A DNA stretch of 43,881 bases, taken from NCBI GenBank assembly GCA_903772945.1, contig CAICTM010000886.1, positions 1 to 43,881 of the forward strand. Direction: 5' to 3'. Position 1 is the first letter of the stretch. Each line of letters begins with the position of its first letter. The notes beneath the pieces were generated by a model, which saw only the letters and a list, made by a program, of their open reading frames with translations, did no database searches and was not told the DNA's origin. The stretch is from Seminavis robusta. Lineage: Eukaryota; Bacillariophyta; Bacillariophyceae; Naviculales; Naviculaceae. A program made the translations under genes and the position numbers. Shown piece by piece: positions 31,035 through 41,881 of the stretch.

Positions 31035-31820
31035 ATGATTGGCAGCACCCTCTCTATCCAACCTGACACTCTTATTGAATGCACAGTGATTAGACCCACT
31101 CGTCGTCTGTCTGACTTTGTGACTGGCTTGAGTAGCCGTAGACTTACCCTCTTGCCATCAGCAAACACTTCAAACAGCATCCGTTCTCTTGACAGCTCTA
31201 GTAGCTCCATCAGAAAGAAAAGAGTCAGATTTGGTTCCATCTTGGAAGAGAAACATGAGTATCCCGCAGCTGCCTCTCTGACCCACAAGAGTGACTTGTG
31301 GTACCCCATGGGGGAACTGCAAGAGAGCGTTGCCGCAGACATTGACAGTCTTCACTTTTACCAGTACCAACAGAGGTTTCAAGCACCAGGTGAAGCGTCT
31401 GAGCCTGAGCCTGATTCAGACGAACTTTCAACAACCGTGGAACAAAGGGGTCTGGAATTCTACATGGAGGATCAGATACATAGAAGACACTCAGTGAGGC
31501 ACTACGTTCACATGGTAATTATGAAGTCTCGACAGAGCCCCACCGCCAAGAGGTTCTCTTTAGTCAAGGGAAGCAGCAACGTGAGCACCAGCAGTACCGA
31601 TAGCGTCACCCGCTATTCCTTGCAATTTACAGCCCATGCCAAGGATGTGGCATTCAGGCAGGCCATGGAAGACGAAGTTGACGCGCGTAGAATCTATCTA
31701 GCTGACGGCACCGTCCAAAGTTCCACCGATTTTGCGGCAAAGAGTACAGAATCACTCAAGAGAAAAGCCATGGAAGCTACTGCAGGGCCACGAAGCTCCA
31801 TCACTGCCATGTCGGCATGA
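31035..31820 (+). CDS. Hypothetical protein of an apparently diatom-specific family, 261 aa
   Basis: A single-exon frame runs from ATG to TGA. The sequence shows a conserved-looking layout: a basic KKRVRFGSILEE near residue 60, LWYPMGELQES near 90, and EQRGLEFYMEDQIHRRHSVR near 137. From memory, many diatom proteins share the order VRF, then LWY, then RGLE followed by an Arg-rich helix, with no known function. The C-terminal third contains a short helix (AKDVAFRQAMEDEVDARRIY) and a Ser/Thr-rich tail. There is no signal peptide or membrane span, so it is probably cytoplasmic or nuclear. Confidence 0.72.
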   Translation: MIGSTLSIQPDTLIECTVIRPTRRLSDFVTGLSSRRLTLLPSANTSNSIRSLDSSSSSIRKKRVRFGSILEEKHEYPAAASLTHKSDLWYPMGELQESVAADIDSLHFYQYQQRFQAPGEASEPEPDSDELSTTVEQRGLEFYMEDQIHRRHSVRHYVHMVIMKSRQSPTAKRFSLVKGSSNVSTSSTDSVTRYSLQFTAHAKDVAFRQAMEDEVDARRIYLADGTVQSSTDFAAKSTESLKRKAMEATAGPRSSITAMSA

Positions 31821-32068
31821 ATGGAATCATCACGCACGTCTTTGTAATTCTCTAAGAAACTTTTTGTGAAACTCAGCTCTTGCACAGTACCCGTAATACT
31901 TTAGAAAGGCAGCACCGGCCATAAGATATCATCAGAATTGAAAGGTTGCTCTGAGCCTCAACAACGAGGCACGGGAATATATTGCATTTGGTATCCCGGC
32001 AGTCAATCACAGAAAGAAAACCGGCAACTCCAGAATGTTGACAACAATCTATCTTTCTGCCGGTCTAA

Positions 32069-33376
32069 TTAGTAAAGTTCGTAGAAGAAAGAGAAAATTA
32101 CATCCGGACTGAGAGTCGAGTCAGCGTCTTTTATCCTCAACACAGTCTTTAAAACTACCATAGTTGCCACGTTCATTGCATTTTCATTCGCCACTTTGCT
32201 GCCAAGGATCGTTTCGTTTCGTGTGTTGGCAAATAGCTTGACGTCATTCTCTTCTACCAAATCTCGAATATCAATCCATTCGATAGTGCCGTTGTCCATT
32301 CGTCCATCAATCGGGGCACGGTTGGATTCCCCGTTATGGTGGCCAATTAGCTGAGTCGAGTGCAGCCAGAGTCCGCATCGGGGGCTTTCTTCAAATAATT
32401 CACATAAGTCGCGGCAAGGTAAGCCATCGTCGTAATGCCCATCTCCTTGATGTACGCCAAATGCATTCGGACGGTTGCAAGCATGGCCCCCGCAGTGCAG
32501 GTCTTGGCGAGTTCTCCGTACTGTATACAGTCATTGGACAACCAGCTGTAATGGACTTCCAACATTCCACACTCATGGCGCGAACAGTTTGACTGGCAAT
32601 CTCCCGTACGGCACCGGTACTGGCGCTGAAAGTCTGAAAGTCATCCGTCCGAGGATCCGTACTGGCGTCTCAACGCATCTGCCATTTCGTGACCGCGATC
32701 CCAAAAGAAAATTGTATGTGCTGCGTAGCCCACGTCCCCGGCAAAGGCCTGGATGGGTACCTTTACCGTACCAGCTGCGCGCCAAGATGAGCGTGACTTA
32801 GCTATTCCATTTTTACGACGGATTGGGAAACAATGTGGCTTGGTCGGTACCAATTTCGGCCAACATGGATCCACCCACCAGAGTCGCTTCCAACCCTTTG
32901 ATAATTTCGTTTTGATGCGAAATGGACTTTTGGGTTCCTGAGATGTGTACTACACGAGCACCTGGACCGAATGAGGGTCATATGGGATGTTGGCTGTCTT
33001 CAAATCTTCGTCGCCCAAAACGTTCATGGTGATCCGATCCAAGGCCTTGACACACGACTCCAAGCCCCCATGAACAACAACGGATTCGATGTTCAAGTTC
33101 TGCTCTTGCTTCTTGGCGTCTAGCCGCTCTGCGGTTCCAACCATGGAATCTTTTGGCCGTTGTCCTTGCCAGCGAAGCCTTGGACCATCTTCTTGCACAT
33201 GTTTCAGAGGCCAATGATGGCAATGCTTTGAAGCGAGTTGCGCTTTTACTTCTATTTGAGTGGTTTTCTGTAAAGGTATCTGCAAGGGTTTCACGAGGTT
33301 GAGAGCCCTTCATCTTAGCCGTCTTGGTGGTACCAGACCGTGGCGCTGGTACTGAGCTCCGAAGAACAGAGCCCAC
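32069..33376 (-). pseudogene. Decayed minus-strand coding remnants, unidentified
   Basis: Several short minus-strand frames in succession read like protein but are separated by stops and frame changes: 33294-32950 (contains NLNIESVVVHGGLESCVKAL), a continuation in another frame (GSMLAEIGTDQATLFPNPS), 32874-32641 (AFAGDVGYAAHTIFFWDRGH), 32565-32347 (MLATVRMHLAYIKEMGITTM) and 32299-32069 (ETILGSKVANENAMNVATMV). No set of GT-AG introns obviously joins them. The simplest reading is one old gene broken by several indels. I could not assign the family. Confidence 0.4.
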
Positions 33377-34968
33377 CTTGATACATACAACTGGCTGGTA
33401 CCGGTATGGTGTAGATTCAGTTGAACATTTGTGTTCGGTACCGGTAGTTCTAATGACTAAAATGAAATATTCAATTACATAATTGTAAACATTGAATTTC
33501 AGTCTTGGTTAGTGATTTTATTTAGTCTTGAGAATCATTTATTTCGACATTGTTTGGCGAAAATTGAGTCACGGATCTCGGGGATCCAAGCCAAGCTCCA
33601 AAAGATTTGAAGAGATCCAGGCCAGAGCACCAAGATCGCCGGTGACAGGAGGCATGGATCTCGGCCACCCGAGATACATGTATCCAGCCACCCAGCTGAG
33701 ATCCAAGAACGCCAACGCACTAGCACTGTTTTGAAGGCTCAGCACTGAATACCGATGGTAAACAGGAGAGAAATCCAAGCTTGACCGACAAGAGTGGTTA
33801 GGTGGAGTCCTTTATCCAATCGATCGAGCGATCGCTATGAGGTCCCATGTAAGCCAATGTTCAAGCAAGCCTGTGATTGAAGGTGCATAACTGAAAGCAA
33901 TCCTTCAGTTACTTCTCTGGTATGGACCACGGGAAGGCAGTCAGATCTCGGCCGCAGTAAGTTCTTTAGGCAAGCCAATCGATCGGTCGCACCGTCGCAC
34001 CTCCACTATGCATATGATCATACCGGTACCGGTATCAAGCGCTCCAGTGGAGAACAAAAAGCCATCCTCATTGAAATCATACCAGTTCGGGAAGGTTTTC
34101 TTTTCTCGGCTCATGTTGGAGAATAGCAAGGGTATCGGTAAGTATGCATATGCATATGTCTCCGCTTTCCCTTCCGCCGCTGGTAGCTTAGCTTCCCCTC
34201 GCTCCTTAGCGTATCTATTTAGTATTCATTTTTCTCTCTAGTTTTCAGCCAATCTCCGGTAATTCTGGATCTCGGTCCAACAGCTGTCAAACTCATATCT
34301 CGGAGGATCTTTGCCGAGATATCCAAGGTTGCCGAGATCCATCAAAGATCCTCCGAGATTGACGGGATCCAAACCAAGATCCCATATACGTGTCATCCAA
34401 AACGTAATTGATAATACAGTCTTGGAAATGATTTATTTTGGATAATATAATTTTGAAGTACCGTTCTGAAACAAATCTTCTTTTTTTATATTCTGTTTTC
34501 CCAAATTTGCTTTACGGGCCGACACCAAAGCACAACGAGGTTTCCGGGGACTGGAAGCACGGAGGACAGGCTCATGGGGACAGCGGACAGCTATCTCATC
34601 ATGGCGCGGCTGCTGGCGAGCTACCGGTATCCTTAGCCCGCCCAACGATCAGCCTTCGTGCGGCCGGTATTGAACTGTTGCTAGCTACATGTAGAGTCGA
34701 AACTATGCATACTTGCTGTTTCAAAATAGGGGTATGGTCAACTTATTGCTTATGCTTTCTTTGTTACTACTTTTGCTTCCGCTCTACAAACACCACGCAA
34801 GCAAAATGTTGCCAAGCAATAATAAATCATACATGTGGTACATGTACATGTACCGGTACAGTGCTAGTGTGCATTCCAAGGCCTCTTTCTGTCTCGTTTT
34901 AGGTCATCCACTGTCATCTGCCTTGTGGCTGTCTCTCCCAAAACAACGGACAAGAATCAATTGTCTGA
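33377..34968. other. Intergenic region with a cluster of GGATCTCGG / CCGAGATCC motifs
   Basis: GATCTCGG or its complement CCGAGATC and close variants occur repeatedly at 33571-33710, near 33945 and at 34268-34382. They are absent from most of the window. AT-rich segments sharing CAGTCTTGG lie near 33503 and 34420. No coding frame is convincing. Confidence 0.6.
34298..34358. repeat. Hairpin with 15-bp perfect arms inside the GATCTCGG cluster
   Basis: TCTCGGAGGATCTTT at 34298-34312 is the exact reverse complement of 34344-34358. The loop contains two further CCGAGAT motifs. Confidence 0.9.
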
Positions 34969-36294
34969 TCAGCAACTGATCTCTGCCTTTGATCGCACGG
35001 ACCGAACGGATGGTTCCTCTGGCCATTGCATGCCGTCCCGGCTGGTACGGCTCCTTGAGGTACTACCGGTACAACTCGACGGAACATACAACAGGGCTGG
35101 TTCGGGAACGTATACTCGCGGCGCTGCCCTTGAGACACTAGGTCTGTGGCGGGCCGAACCGTCACCAGTAGACTGAGAGAGTTCCGTGCTACTGGCATGA
35201 TTTGTGTTTGTGGACGTCGTGACCGTGACCGCCACCTTGTTGGAGATGGATTCCGGTTCCACGACATGGTCTGTGTTACCATTGGCCCCACATGGCGAGC
35301 AGATCCACGACCACCTTCGACGACGAGTCGCCCGTTTCTGCTGGGCGACTTGTTTTTCGTCGTCGCGACTTGCCATCGACAGCCTCCCGGAAGGAGGCTG
35401 GTAATTTTGAATCATGGCGCTGACCTCGTCCATCATGACATCTGTCCTGGACGTGGCAGTGTGGTGGCTGTTGATTCCACTCGTGAAAGATTGCTCGTCT
35501 TTGTCTTTGCTGTTCCTTGCAACTGACTTTTCTGGTGCTGACGACGACGACACAGTGCTCCGCTTACTGGAGGACCAAGGTGGTAGAGTGACACTGGAAT
35601 CCTCTTGACTCACGATGCTGGGACGATCAGTAGCTTCGTGGTCTTCCTCCAAGGTTGGTACGCGAATCTCGTCGTAGGACCTGGTTCCTCGTCTTCGAGA
35701 CTTGGTCTTGGGTGCAATCTGCTGCAAGGTGGTGTCCATAGTGAGTGCAGAGACCATGGACATGAGTTCATCCTTGTCCAATCCATGATGAAAGGCTTGA
35801 CTGCCCACAGCGGAGGACCCGTCATCGTGAATGCTGACAACGGGAACAGAGTAAGACGTTTGCTCCTGATCCTCCGGGATCATGTTGCCTTGGATGATCC
35901 TGATCTTGCTGTGATGGCTCAAGGTCGTGTAGATACTTTCATCGTCCATTGTATAGAGGGATTTGCAGGCACTGTCCCATTCTCCAGCAGTGTCTTGCTG
36001 CTGCTGCTGCTGCCTGGAAGCCCAATCTCTCAGATCTTGAACACTAAAGGCGCTGTACTTGGAGATGTCGTCCATGTCATTCCCGTTTGTGACTGAAAAC
36101 AAAGCGCTTTGAATGCTGCGGGTGGCGCAACTGCGATTCCCGCTGCTCTTCTTAGTAGTGTGATTGTAGCCGCGTCGACTGGCCGACATGGTGGATGTGG
36201 ACGGTAAGCGGGGTGGAGCTCTTCTTCGGATCTGATCTCCGCCTGGAAAGGGCAAACTCACGATGGAGCTATCCATGGAAATCGTGGAGGCCAT
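34969..36294 (-). CDS. Hypothetical disordered protein, 441 aa, single exon
   Basis: The frame runs from an ATG at 36294 to a TGA. The composition is Ser/Thr/Asp/Arg-rich and largely disordered, with a Gln tract (RQQQQQQDTAG), a basic patch (KRATRRRRWSWICSPCG) and acidic segments. Short ordered elements include DDISKYSAFSVQDLRDWASR and KDELMSMVSALTMDTTLQQI, each likely a helix. There is no signal peptide, membrane span or recognised domain. Together with the 1,012-residue protein it is one of two long disordered products here, but they share no obvious sequence. Confidence 0.82.
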   Translation of the reverse strand: MASTISMDSSIVSLPFPGGDQIRRRAPPRLPSTSTMSASRRGYNHTTKKSSGNRSCATRSIQSALFSVTNGNDMDDISKYSAFSVQDLRDWASRQQQQQQDTAGEWDSACKSLYTMDDESIYTTLSHHSKIRIIQGNMIPEDQEQTSYSVPVVSIHDDGSSAVGSQAFHHGLDKDELMSMVSALTMDTTLQQIAPKTKSRRRGTRSYDEIRVPTLEEDHEATDRPSIVSQEDSSVTLPPWSSSKRSTVSSSSAPEKSVARNSKDKDEQSFTSGINSHHTATSRTDVMMDEVSAMIQNYQPPSGRLSMASRDDEKQVAQQKRATRRRRWSWICSPCGANGNTDHVVEPESISNKVAVTVTTSTNTNHASSTELSQSTGDGSARHRPSVSRAAPRVYVPEPALLYVPSSCTGSTSRSRTSRDGMQWPEEPSVRSVRSKAEISC

Positions 36295-39050
36295 CTTCTA
36301 GTCTTTTGCAAAAAGTTCCAAGGCACGGGGCAAAATATGGTAGCTAAGGGAGGGTATAGGGGTAGCTTGGCAGTAGCAAAGGGTAGCTTACTATAAGGAT
36401 AGTAGATACCTGTGTGATTTGAAACAAAAAAAGTTGAGATTATGAGAGCAAGAAAGAAGGCAAGAATGATTCCTGTCTGTACATGTATGTTGGCAATTGA
36501 CAAGTACTAGCTAGCTACTAGCTAGTAGTGAGAACAAGAAACTGGTTTACATACCCTTCCAGCCTTAGCTTCCAAGAGGGCCTCAATCGAAAGCCCTCTT
36601 TCGACCAGGTTGTTGTGAAATTGTGAGCATCTCATTCGTTGCTTCACTGGATCCCTAGTACTGTTAGCTGTACCAACACACTAGATCATTTGTGCCTCAA
36701 GACGAGTCAAGACGTAAGATGATTGTGTTCTTTCAGCCATTGGTTATTGGTTACTTGCTTGGTTAAATATTTCTACACTTTCACACCTACTGTTTCAGCT
36801 ATGAGTGAATGAAAGAATGATTGATTCATGAGGAATTATTGCGTTGACTATCAGTCGAGCCGATGTAGTGAAGTCTTACCACACTGATACAAAGAAGCAG
36901 GATTGAGGGTTCAGAGACTAGGTATTACTGCGTCGCTCCTTTCTTTTTGATAACCACTACCTACTAATTTGATGATACAAAATGTGCTGTACTAATTCAT
37001 TAATGGGGCCATCATAATGGCCATTCGTGATTCAATGCCACTTCAGCTTACCGTACAAAGGGCAGGCCGTGCTCTCGTGTTGACACGAGTATTATTTACT
37101 CCCGACAGCCAGACCGAGGAGGCTCTTTACTTTCTGCGGTGCGGACATGGTTGGCAAGCACCAACATTACATGTATGCCACTTCCAGGCTCGTGCTGGGA
37201 CTAAAATACTAGTTTGTTGGCAGGATAATGGCAACACAGCTTCCGGTCGCTTGATACCTGGTACCAGCTATGACAGCTACTATTTAGCATAAACTTGACG
37301 GCACCGCCGGAAGCCAGTTGTAACCTTTCAGCCCAAGGCCCAAGGAAGCGCCAGAGATTGCTTCTTGCTTGGTTGCCTACGATACTAGCTAGATCTAGAA
37401 AGCCATTCCTGCCTTGAGTCCATGACGGAGTTGCTTGGGTTGCGGCCGTTGCGGCGATGGCTAATTAACCTGGCCAAATGAATTGTACATGAATCGAATC
37501 AGAATCGAATCAGAATCTGTTTGCTCTCTGCTCTGACCACCAGCACACGCCGCCACTCTCTGCCATGGCTGCAGTTCTTCCAAAAAGGGGCGGCCACTAA
37601 GGTACTACGGTACTACGGTTTCAGTGCATGAGAGCATCCTTATCAAGACTAGTTGGTCTTGGGGTATATACCGATACCTGGCACAAAGCATACATTTGAT
37701 CCAGTGGCTGGAATAGTCAATCCCACTGGCTCCTCACCAACTGGCTACTGAACTTAAGCTTCTTCTTGGTCTTGCAAACTTTGTGGTTTTGATCGGTGCG
37801 TCAACAGCAAAGCAAGGAAACATCGATCGTTGTGGTCTCTGTATTCGCGTCATGGCTTATTGACAACACTTCGATTGCTTCGATGTTAGTCACCAAGCTC
37901 AGCCTGCCTTTCTAGCAGCTAGTACGAGTGCCGAGATGTCAGGGGTCGCAGCATGTTCGGTCCAGTAGAATCGAATCTGATCATCGGAGGATCTCAGCAC
38001 TGCATCACGTTCTTCAGACGAGGCAATCCATTCAGTTTGCCAAGAAGTATGCGTGCGGTCGCGGATATCTGTCGACCAACTTTTAAAAAAGTTGTTTGGC
38101 GAGATTGAATCGTTCAGAGCCAATGTTAACATGCATGGTGAAGTCATCCGGACGAGGCAGGGGAATTAGGTGCGAGGCAAGCCACTACCCCGGCCATCCT
38201 GGCTGCAAATAATGTCGGCATGTAGCGAGAATTGATACAGCACAACCCCGATGCTCCTGGTGCCCCCGTGAGAACAGAAAAAACGACATGCCAAAGATAC
38301 TAGTACTAAAGACAACTTCATCGTTCCTCACAATTTTTGTAGTTCAGCCTCACTGAAGCTTTAAGCAATGCACTTGCAGCGACGGGTCTGCATTCGACAA
38401 GACAGCCTCGGCTGCTGTCACCATCATCACAAGTAGGGACGTTGTCTACAGACGGTTGTACCATACGGTACGGTACCGTAGTAGTGAGGAGCATGTGGAT
38501 CCGAGCCAAGCCCAGCGATTGCATGTGGCAGTATTTGGGCTTTAGAAAGGAGGCGTCTTCCTTTCCAGAGATTCGATTCGATTCTATTCGATTCAAGCTT
38601 GCCGGAAGGTGTCAATGTGCCGCACAAGCAAGGAGCAATTTCGCGTCTTCTTCTTTTCCCAAGCCTGGCCCTCGCTGTGCAGAAGACTGTGGCACCAGTT
38701 TTGATGCCCTGCTTTATGAAGCCGTCTTCTTGCGTCGGATGAGAGAGACCAGAGAGACGAATGGAAGAATCAATCGAGATGCCAAAAGTTGACAAACTCT
38801 GGAAGCACTGACATTGCTACCGGTAGCTTTTGCCGGCCAAAAACGTGCAGCTGCGAGAGATCACAGCAAGCCAATAGGACAGCAAGGCTGGGAAACAGAG
38901 AATCCTAAGAGACAAGTAGACGGAACATGTAGTGTATTATATGAATCATGATAGGAAGGTAGGGAAGCAATAAAGAGCCACTGATCTGCAGTGGTAGGCA
39001 CAGTTCAAAGTGTAGAATGGAGGTGGCGGACATGGGGGGACTCCTGGATT
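36295..39050. other. Long intergenic region, simple GAATC/ATTCG repeats
   Basis: I see no defensible gene. GAATCGAATC-type repeats occur at 37491-37518 and 38571-38595, and again near 42191. CTAG-rich palindromes lie at 36508-36528. Confidence 0.5.
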
Positions 39051-41881
39051 TCATACGGAGATGTCATCAGGCCAAAGGTCAGATTCACATGATGAAGACC
39101 CGTGTTTGTTTGTGGGCTCTTCAATTTCAATTTCGGATGAGGCAGTCTCTTCAGCCTCTGATGGGGTACAAGTGGTACTAGGAACCTTTCCTTTCCCTTG
39201 AACCATGTGGCTGTACTTGGAGGCAAGAGCAAAGAGGACTCTGCCAAGGAATACTTGTGCAAGGGTCAATAGAACCAGGAGAACAGACAGAATGGCAGTA
39301 ACAACATTAGCGTTGATCCAACTTGGTGCTTGCATCCAGCTGGAAAAGCTCCATGTTCCAATCTCCCAGGACACATCAATTCCTCTGTAGGAGACTGCCA
39401 GCATATATGCAAAGAGGGTGATCAGGGCTGCCTTGGTGATAGCATTGAAAATGGCAGCGAAGTAACAGAGCTTGGGCCACCACCAATCAGTAGCATAACC
39501 AAGATTCTTGAGAAGCAATGCAAAGTACATTGGCTGTTCAGTTCCTGCCATCAAGCAAAGAGTTGCTCCTAGCTTGGTAGCAACTTTGACAGAGAAGGTC
39601 TCAATGCCTGGGAGACCAGCGAAACACAGAGTTAGTGTGGCTCAAACATTAAGCTCTGCATTTTCCTGCCTATTCCTGTACCTACCTGCTACATAGCAGA
39701 GCATAGCCATCAAGATGGCAACCACATGGTGGAGTATCAAGTCAGAGCGAATTCCTTGCTTGTAGAAGAGCTCTGCCAGATAGAGAAAGATCAACCCAAC
39801 CCCAATGGTCCTGGTGGGAATATAGAGTTCTGCGTCCACTGTGTCCACAGACTGTTCATTCGTTATCAGAGTCATGTAATCAGCAAGCAGAAAAGGAAGA
39901 ACCACAGTGCTGTACACCAGTTCAAGTACATAACACACTGTGTTGCGCTTGGTTCTTTCACATGCCATGTTCTTGATGGCCTTCCACTGTGAGGATACTA
40001 TGGCAATGAAGGCAAGGACAAGAATCTGGAACAGTGCAATATTGACACCAGGATCTGTAATGCGAATTGGAGGAGTGAGCAGAGCATCACGGGCTGCCAA
40101 CTCACAAAATTTCATGTGATGATCCACAAGATGCTTGAAGTCTTTTGTTTCCTTGTATGTTGGTGCATGCGTGGCAGTCTCAGATCTGTCATATGCAAAG
40201 CTGTTGCCTCCAGCAATTTGGCTCTTGCCAAATGGTTGGTCAGCTGGAGTGACTACCCCCAGGGCACGGACAAAACCTGGCACAGGTGGGGTCATTCCAA
40301 GGAGTGCATTACACATTTCTGCACTTGCGGCTTTTCCACCATATGTGTCCACATCTTTTTGTGGTTTGTACACACAAGTCATGACAAGAGTATCACCTGG
40401 TAGATATTTCCACATTCTGAAGTTTGGCTGCTGACTATTCTTGTCAAAACTGATTGTGTTGATAATGTCCTGCACATGAACCCCATCACGGATCAATTGC
40501 AAGTGACCACAAACTCCTCTGTCATGCATGTGGAGCAGGTTCATGAACACCTGCACTCCATCTGGTGGGAGAACAGCTCTTGATGCCTCACCAGAAATCT
40601 GATAGTGGACTTCAATCTCCTCCTGGTTTTGGTCAGCTGGGACATGGATGGTGTCTAGGTAGGCCTCAAGAGTTACAAATCTGGATGGATTGGTCCATGT
40701 TGGGAGGGCAGGTGGCTCAGCCCAGAGCCTCAGACCTGCTCTATCATCAACAATGGTAGCACGAGCTGCATTCTCATAGTGCACCTGCAGGACGTAAAAT
40801 CTGAAGTAAAACAAGGTTAAATCCATTCTGCAAAGTTATGCACATGACAAGTTGTGGCTGCTTACCCTGGTTCCAGTGTGAGGTGGAGGCCTGGGGGGCC
40901 TTTGATGCGTGGGGATCGTGCGATGCCAAGAGCCATTGGACAGTCAGGCATTTTAAACTCACAGTCAAAGGCTTGGCCTTCCACAACAGAATGATGATCT
41001 GCATCTCCTTCACATTGATAGAGGGTTTGGTGGTGAATGTATGATGGACGTTCGCCTGTATTTGCATGGATTTTCCCATCACCCCAAACTGTTTCCGCAG
41101 CAATGACCCTTACTGGAATCTCTGGGGGCAGACGGAATGCCACACATGCAAAGGAAGTCACCTTGTCTTGAGGTAGAGTAATTTTAGGTAGCTGGACATC
41201 GATGGCAACATGATCTTGCCCACCAGAACCAGTTTCCCATAGAGTGACAATGCCTTGTTCATCGAGAAGTGTCTTCCCAATCTCCTCATTGGAGTGGTTT
41301 GAGAAGCCAATTGTTCCATAGAACAAATCTTCATCAATCATAAAATTGACAGTCGTGGCAGACCTAACTGCAGGTCCGTGGTAGAGAATCTCGTTGTTGT
41401 CATCTAGATACCCGGAAGCACAGATGATTGACTGTTGGAATGGTTCAACTGCAATGTCATCATAGTCACAAGAATCCAAGGGGCGCTCCACCAATGCATG
41501 GATCCGGCCATCTTCATCAAGTTCAGCATGGATCAGCTCCACATTCTGAAGAATGTCCTTTCGGGGCTTCACAAAGTCAGTTGAGATGAGATCTTCTGCT
41601 ACAAAGGATGGCTCATCAGCTCCATTGTCAATCATCTTTACAAGCATAATGTCAGTTCCCTTCATGGTACCAAACTCGGAAATACCCAGGCCAACCCATT
41701 CTGTGTCAATGGCACTCTTGAAGGCAATTCGCAGAGTCATTGCTTCCTTATCAACTGTCCATTTGATATCACTGCATCCATTGCCATCGATCTCTATGGA
41801 ACGTTCCATGGCAGGAAATGATCCATAGGCATTGGCCGTAGCAAACCAGAGTAAGGGAAAGAGAATTGTCTGAAACTTCAT
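39051..41881 (-). CDS. DOMON / copper type II monooxygenase / TLC-like membrane fusion protein, 895 aa
   Basis: Three exons on the minus strand (41881-40866, 40800-39686, 39607-39051; introns 65 and 78 bp) join in frame to 2,688 nt. Layout: signal peptide (1-18, MKFQTILFPLLWFATANA); a DOMON-like domain (about 25-170, with WVGLGISEFGTMKGTD); a dopamine beta-hydroxylase/PHM-type N-domain (about 230-350) with IHHQTLYQC (His283, His284) and YVLQVHYEN (His346); a C-domain (about 380-515) with LHMHDRG (His429, His431) and AEMCNAL (Met501). These positions match all six copper ligands of PHM and DBH, so ascorbate-dependent hydroxylation is plausible. From about 590 a multi-pass membrane region follows, with RSDLILHHVVAIL (His696, His697), which resembles a TLC domain. 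The last 45 residues are acidic, probably a cytosolic tail. The acceptor at 40801 was chosen because it preserves both the frame and the YVLQVHYEN match. The natural substrate is unknown. Confidence 0.85.

Noticed and set aside
37017..37292. 91-codon plus-strand frame starting with ATG
   Set aside because: No family resemblance, ordinary intergenic surroundings and no splice or composition signal.
38442..38795. Overlapping frames of about 120 codons on both strands
   Set aside because: They run through an ATTCG simple repeat and have no recognisable features.
40784..40790. CCTGCAG as the acceptor for intron 1 of the monooxygenase gene
   Set aside because: It breaks the frame set by the donor at 40865, while the acceptor at 40801 keeps it.
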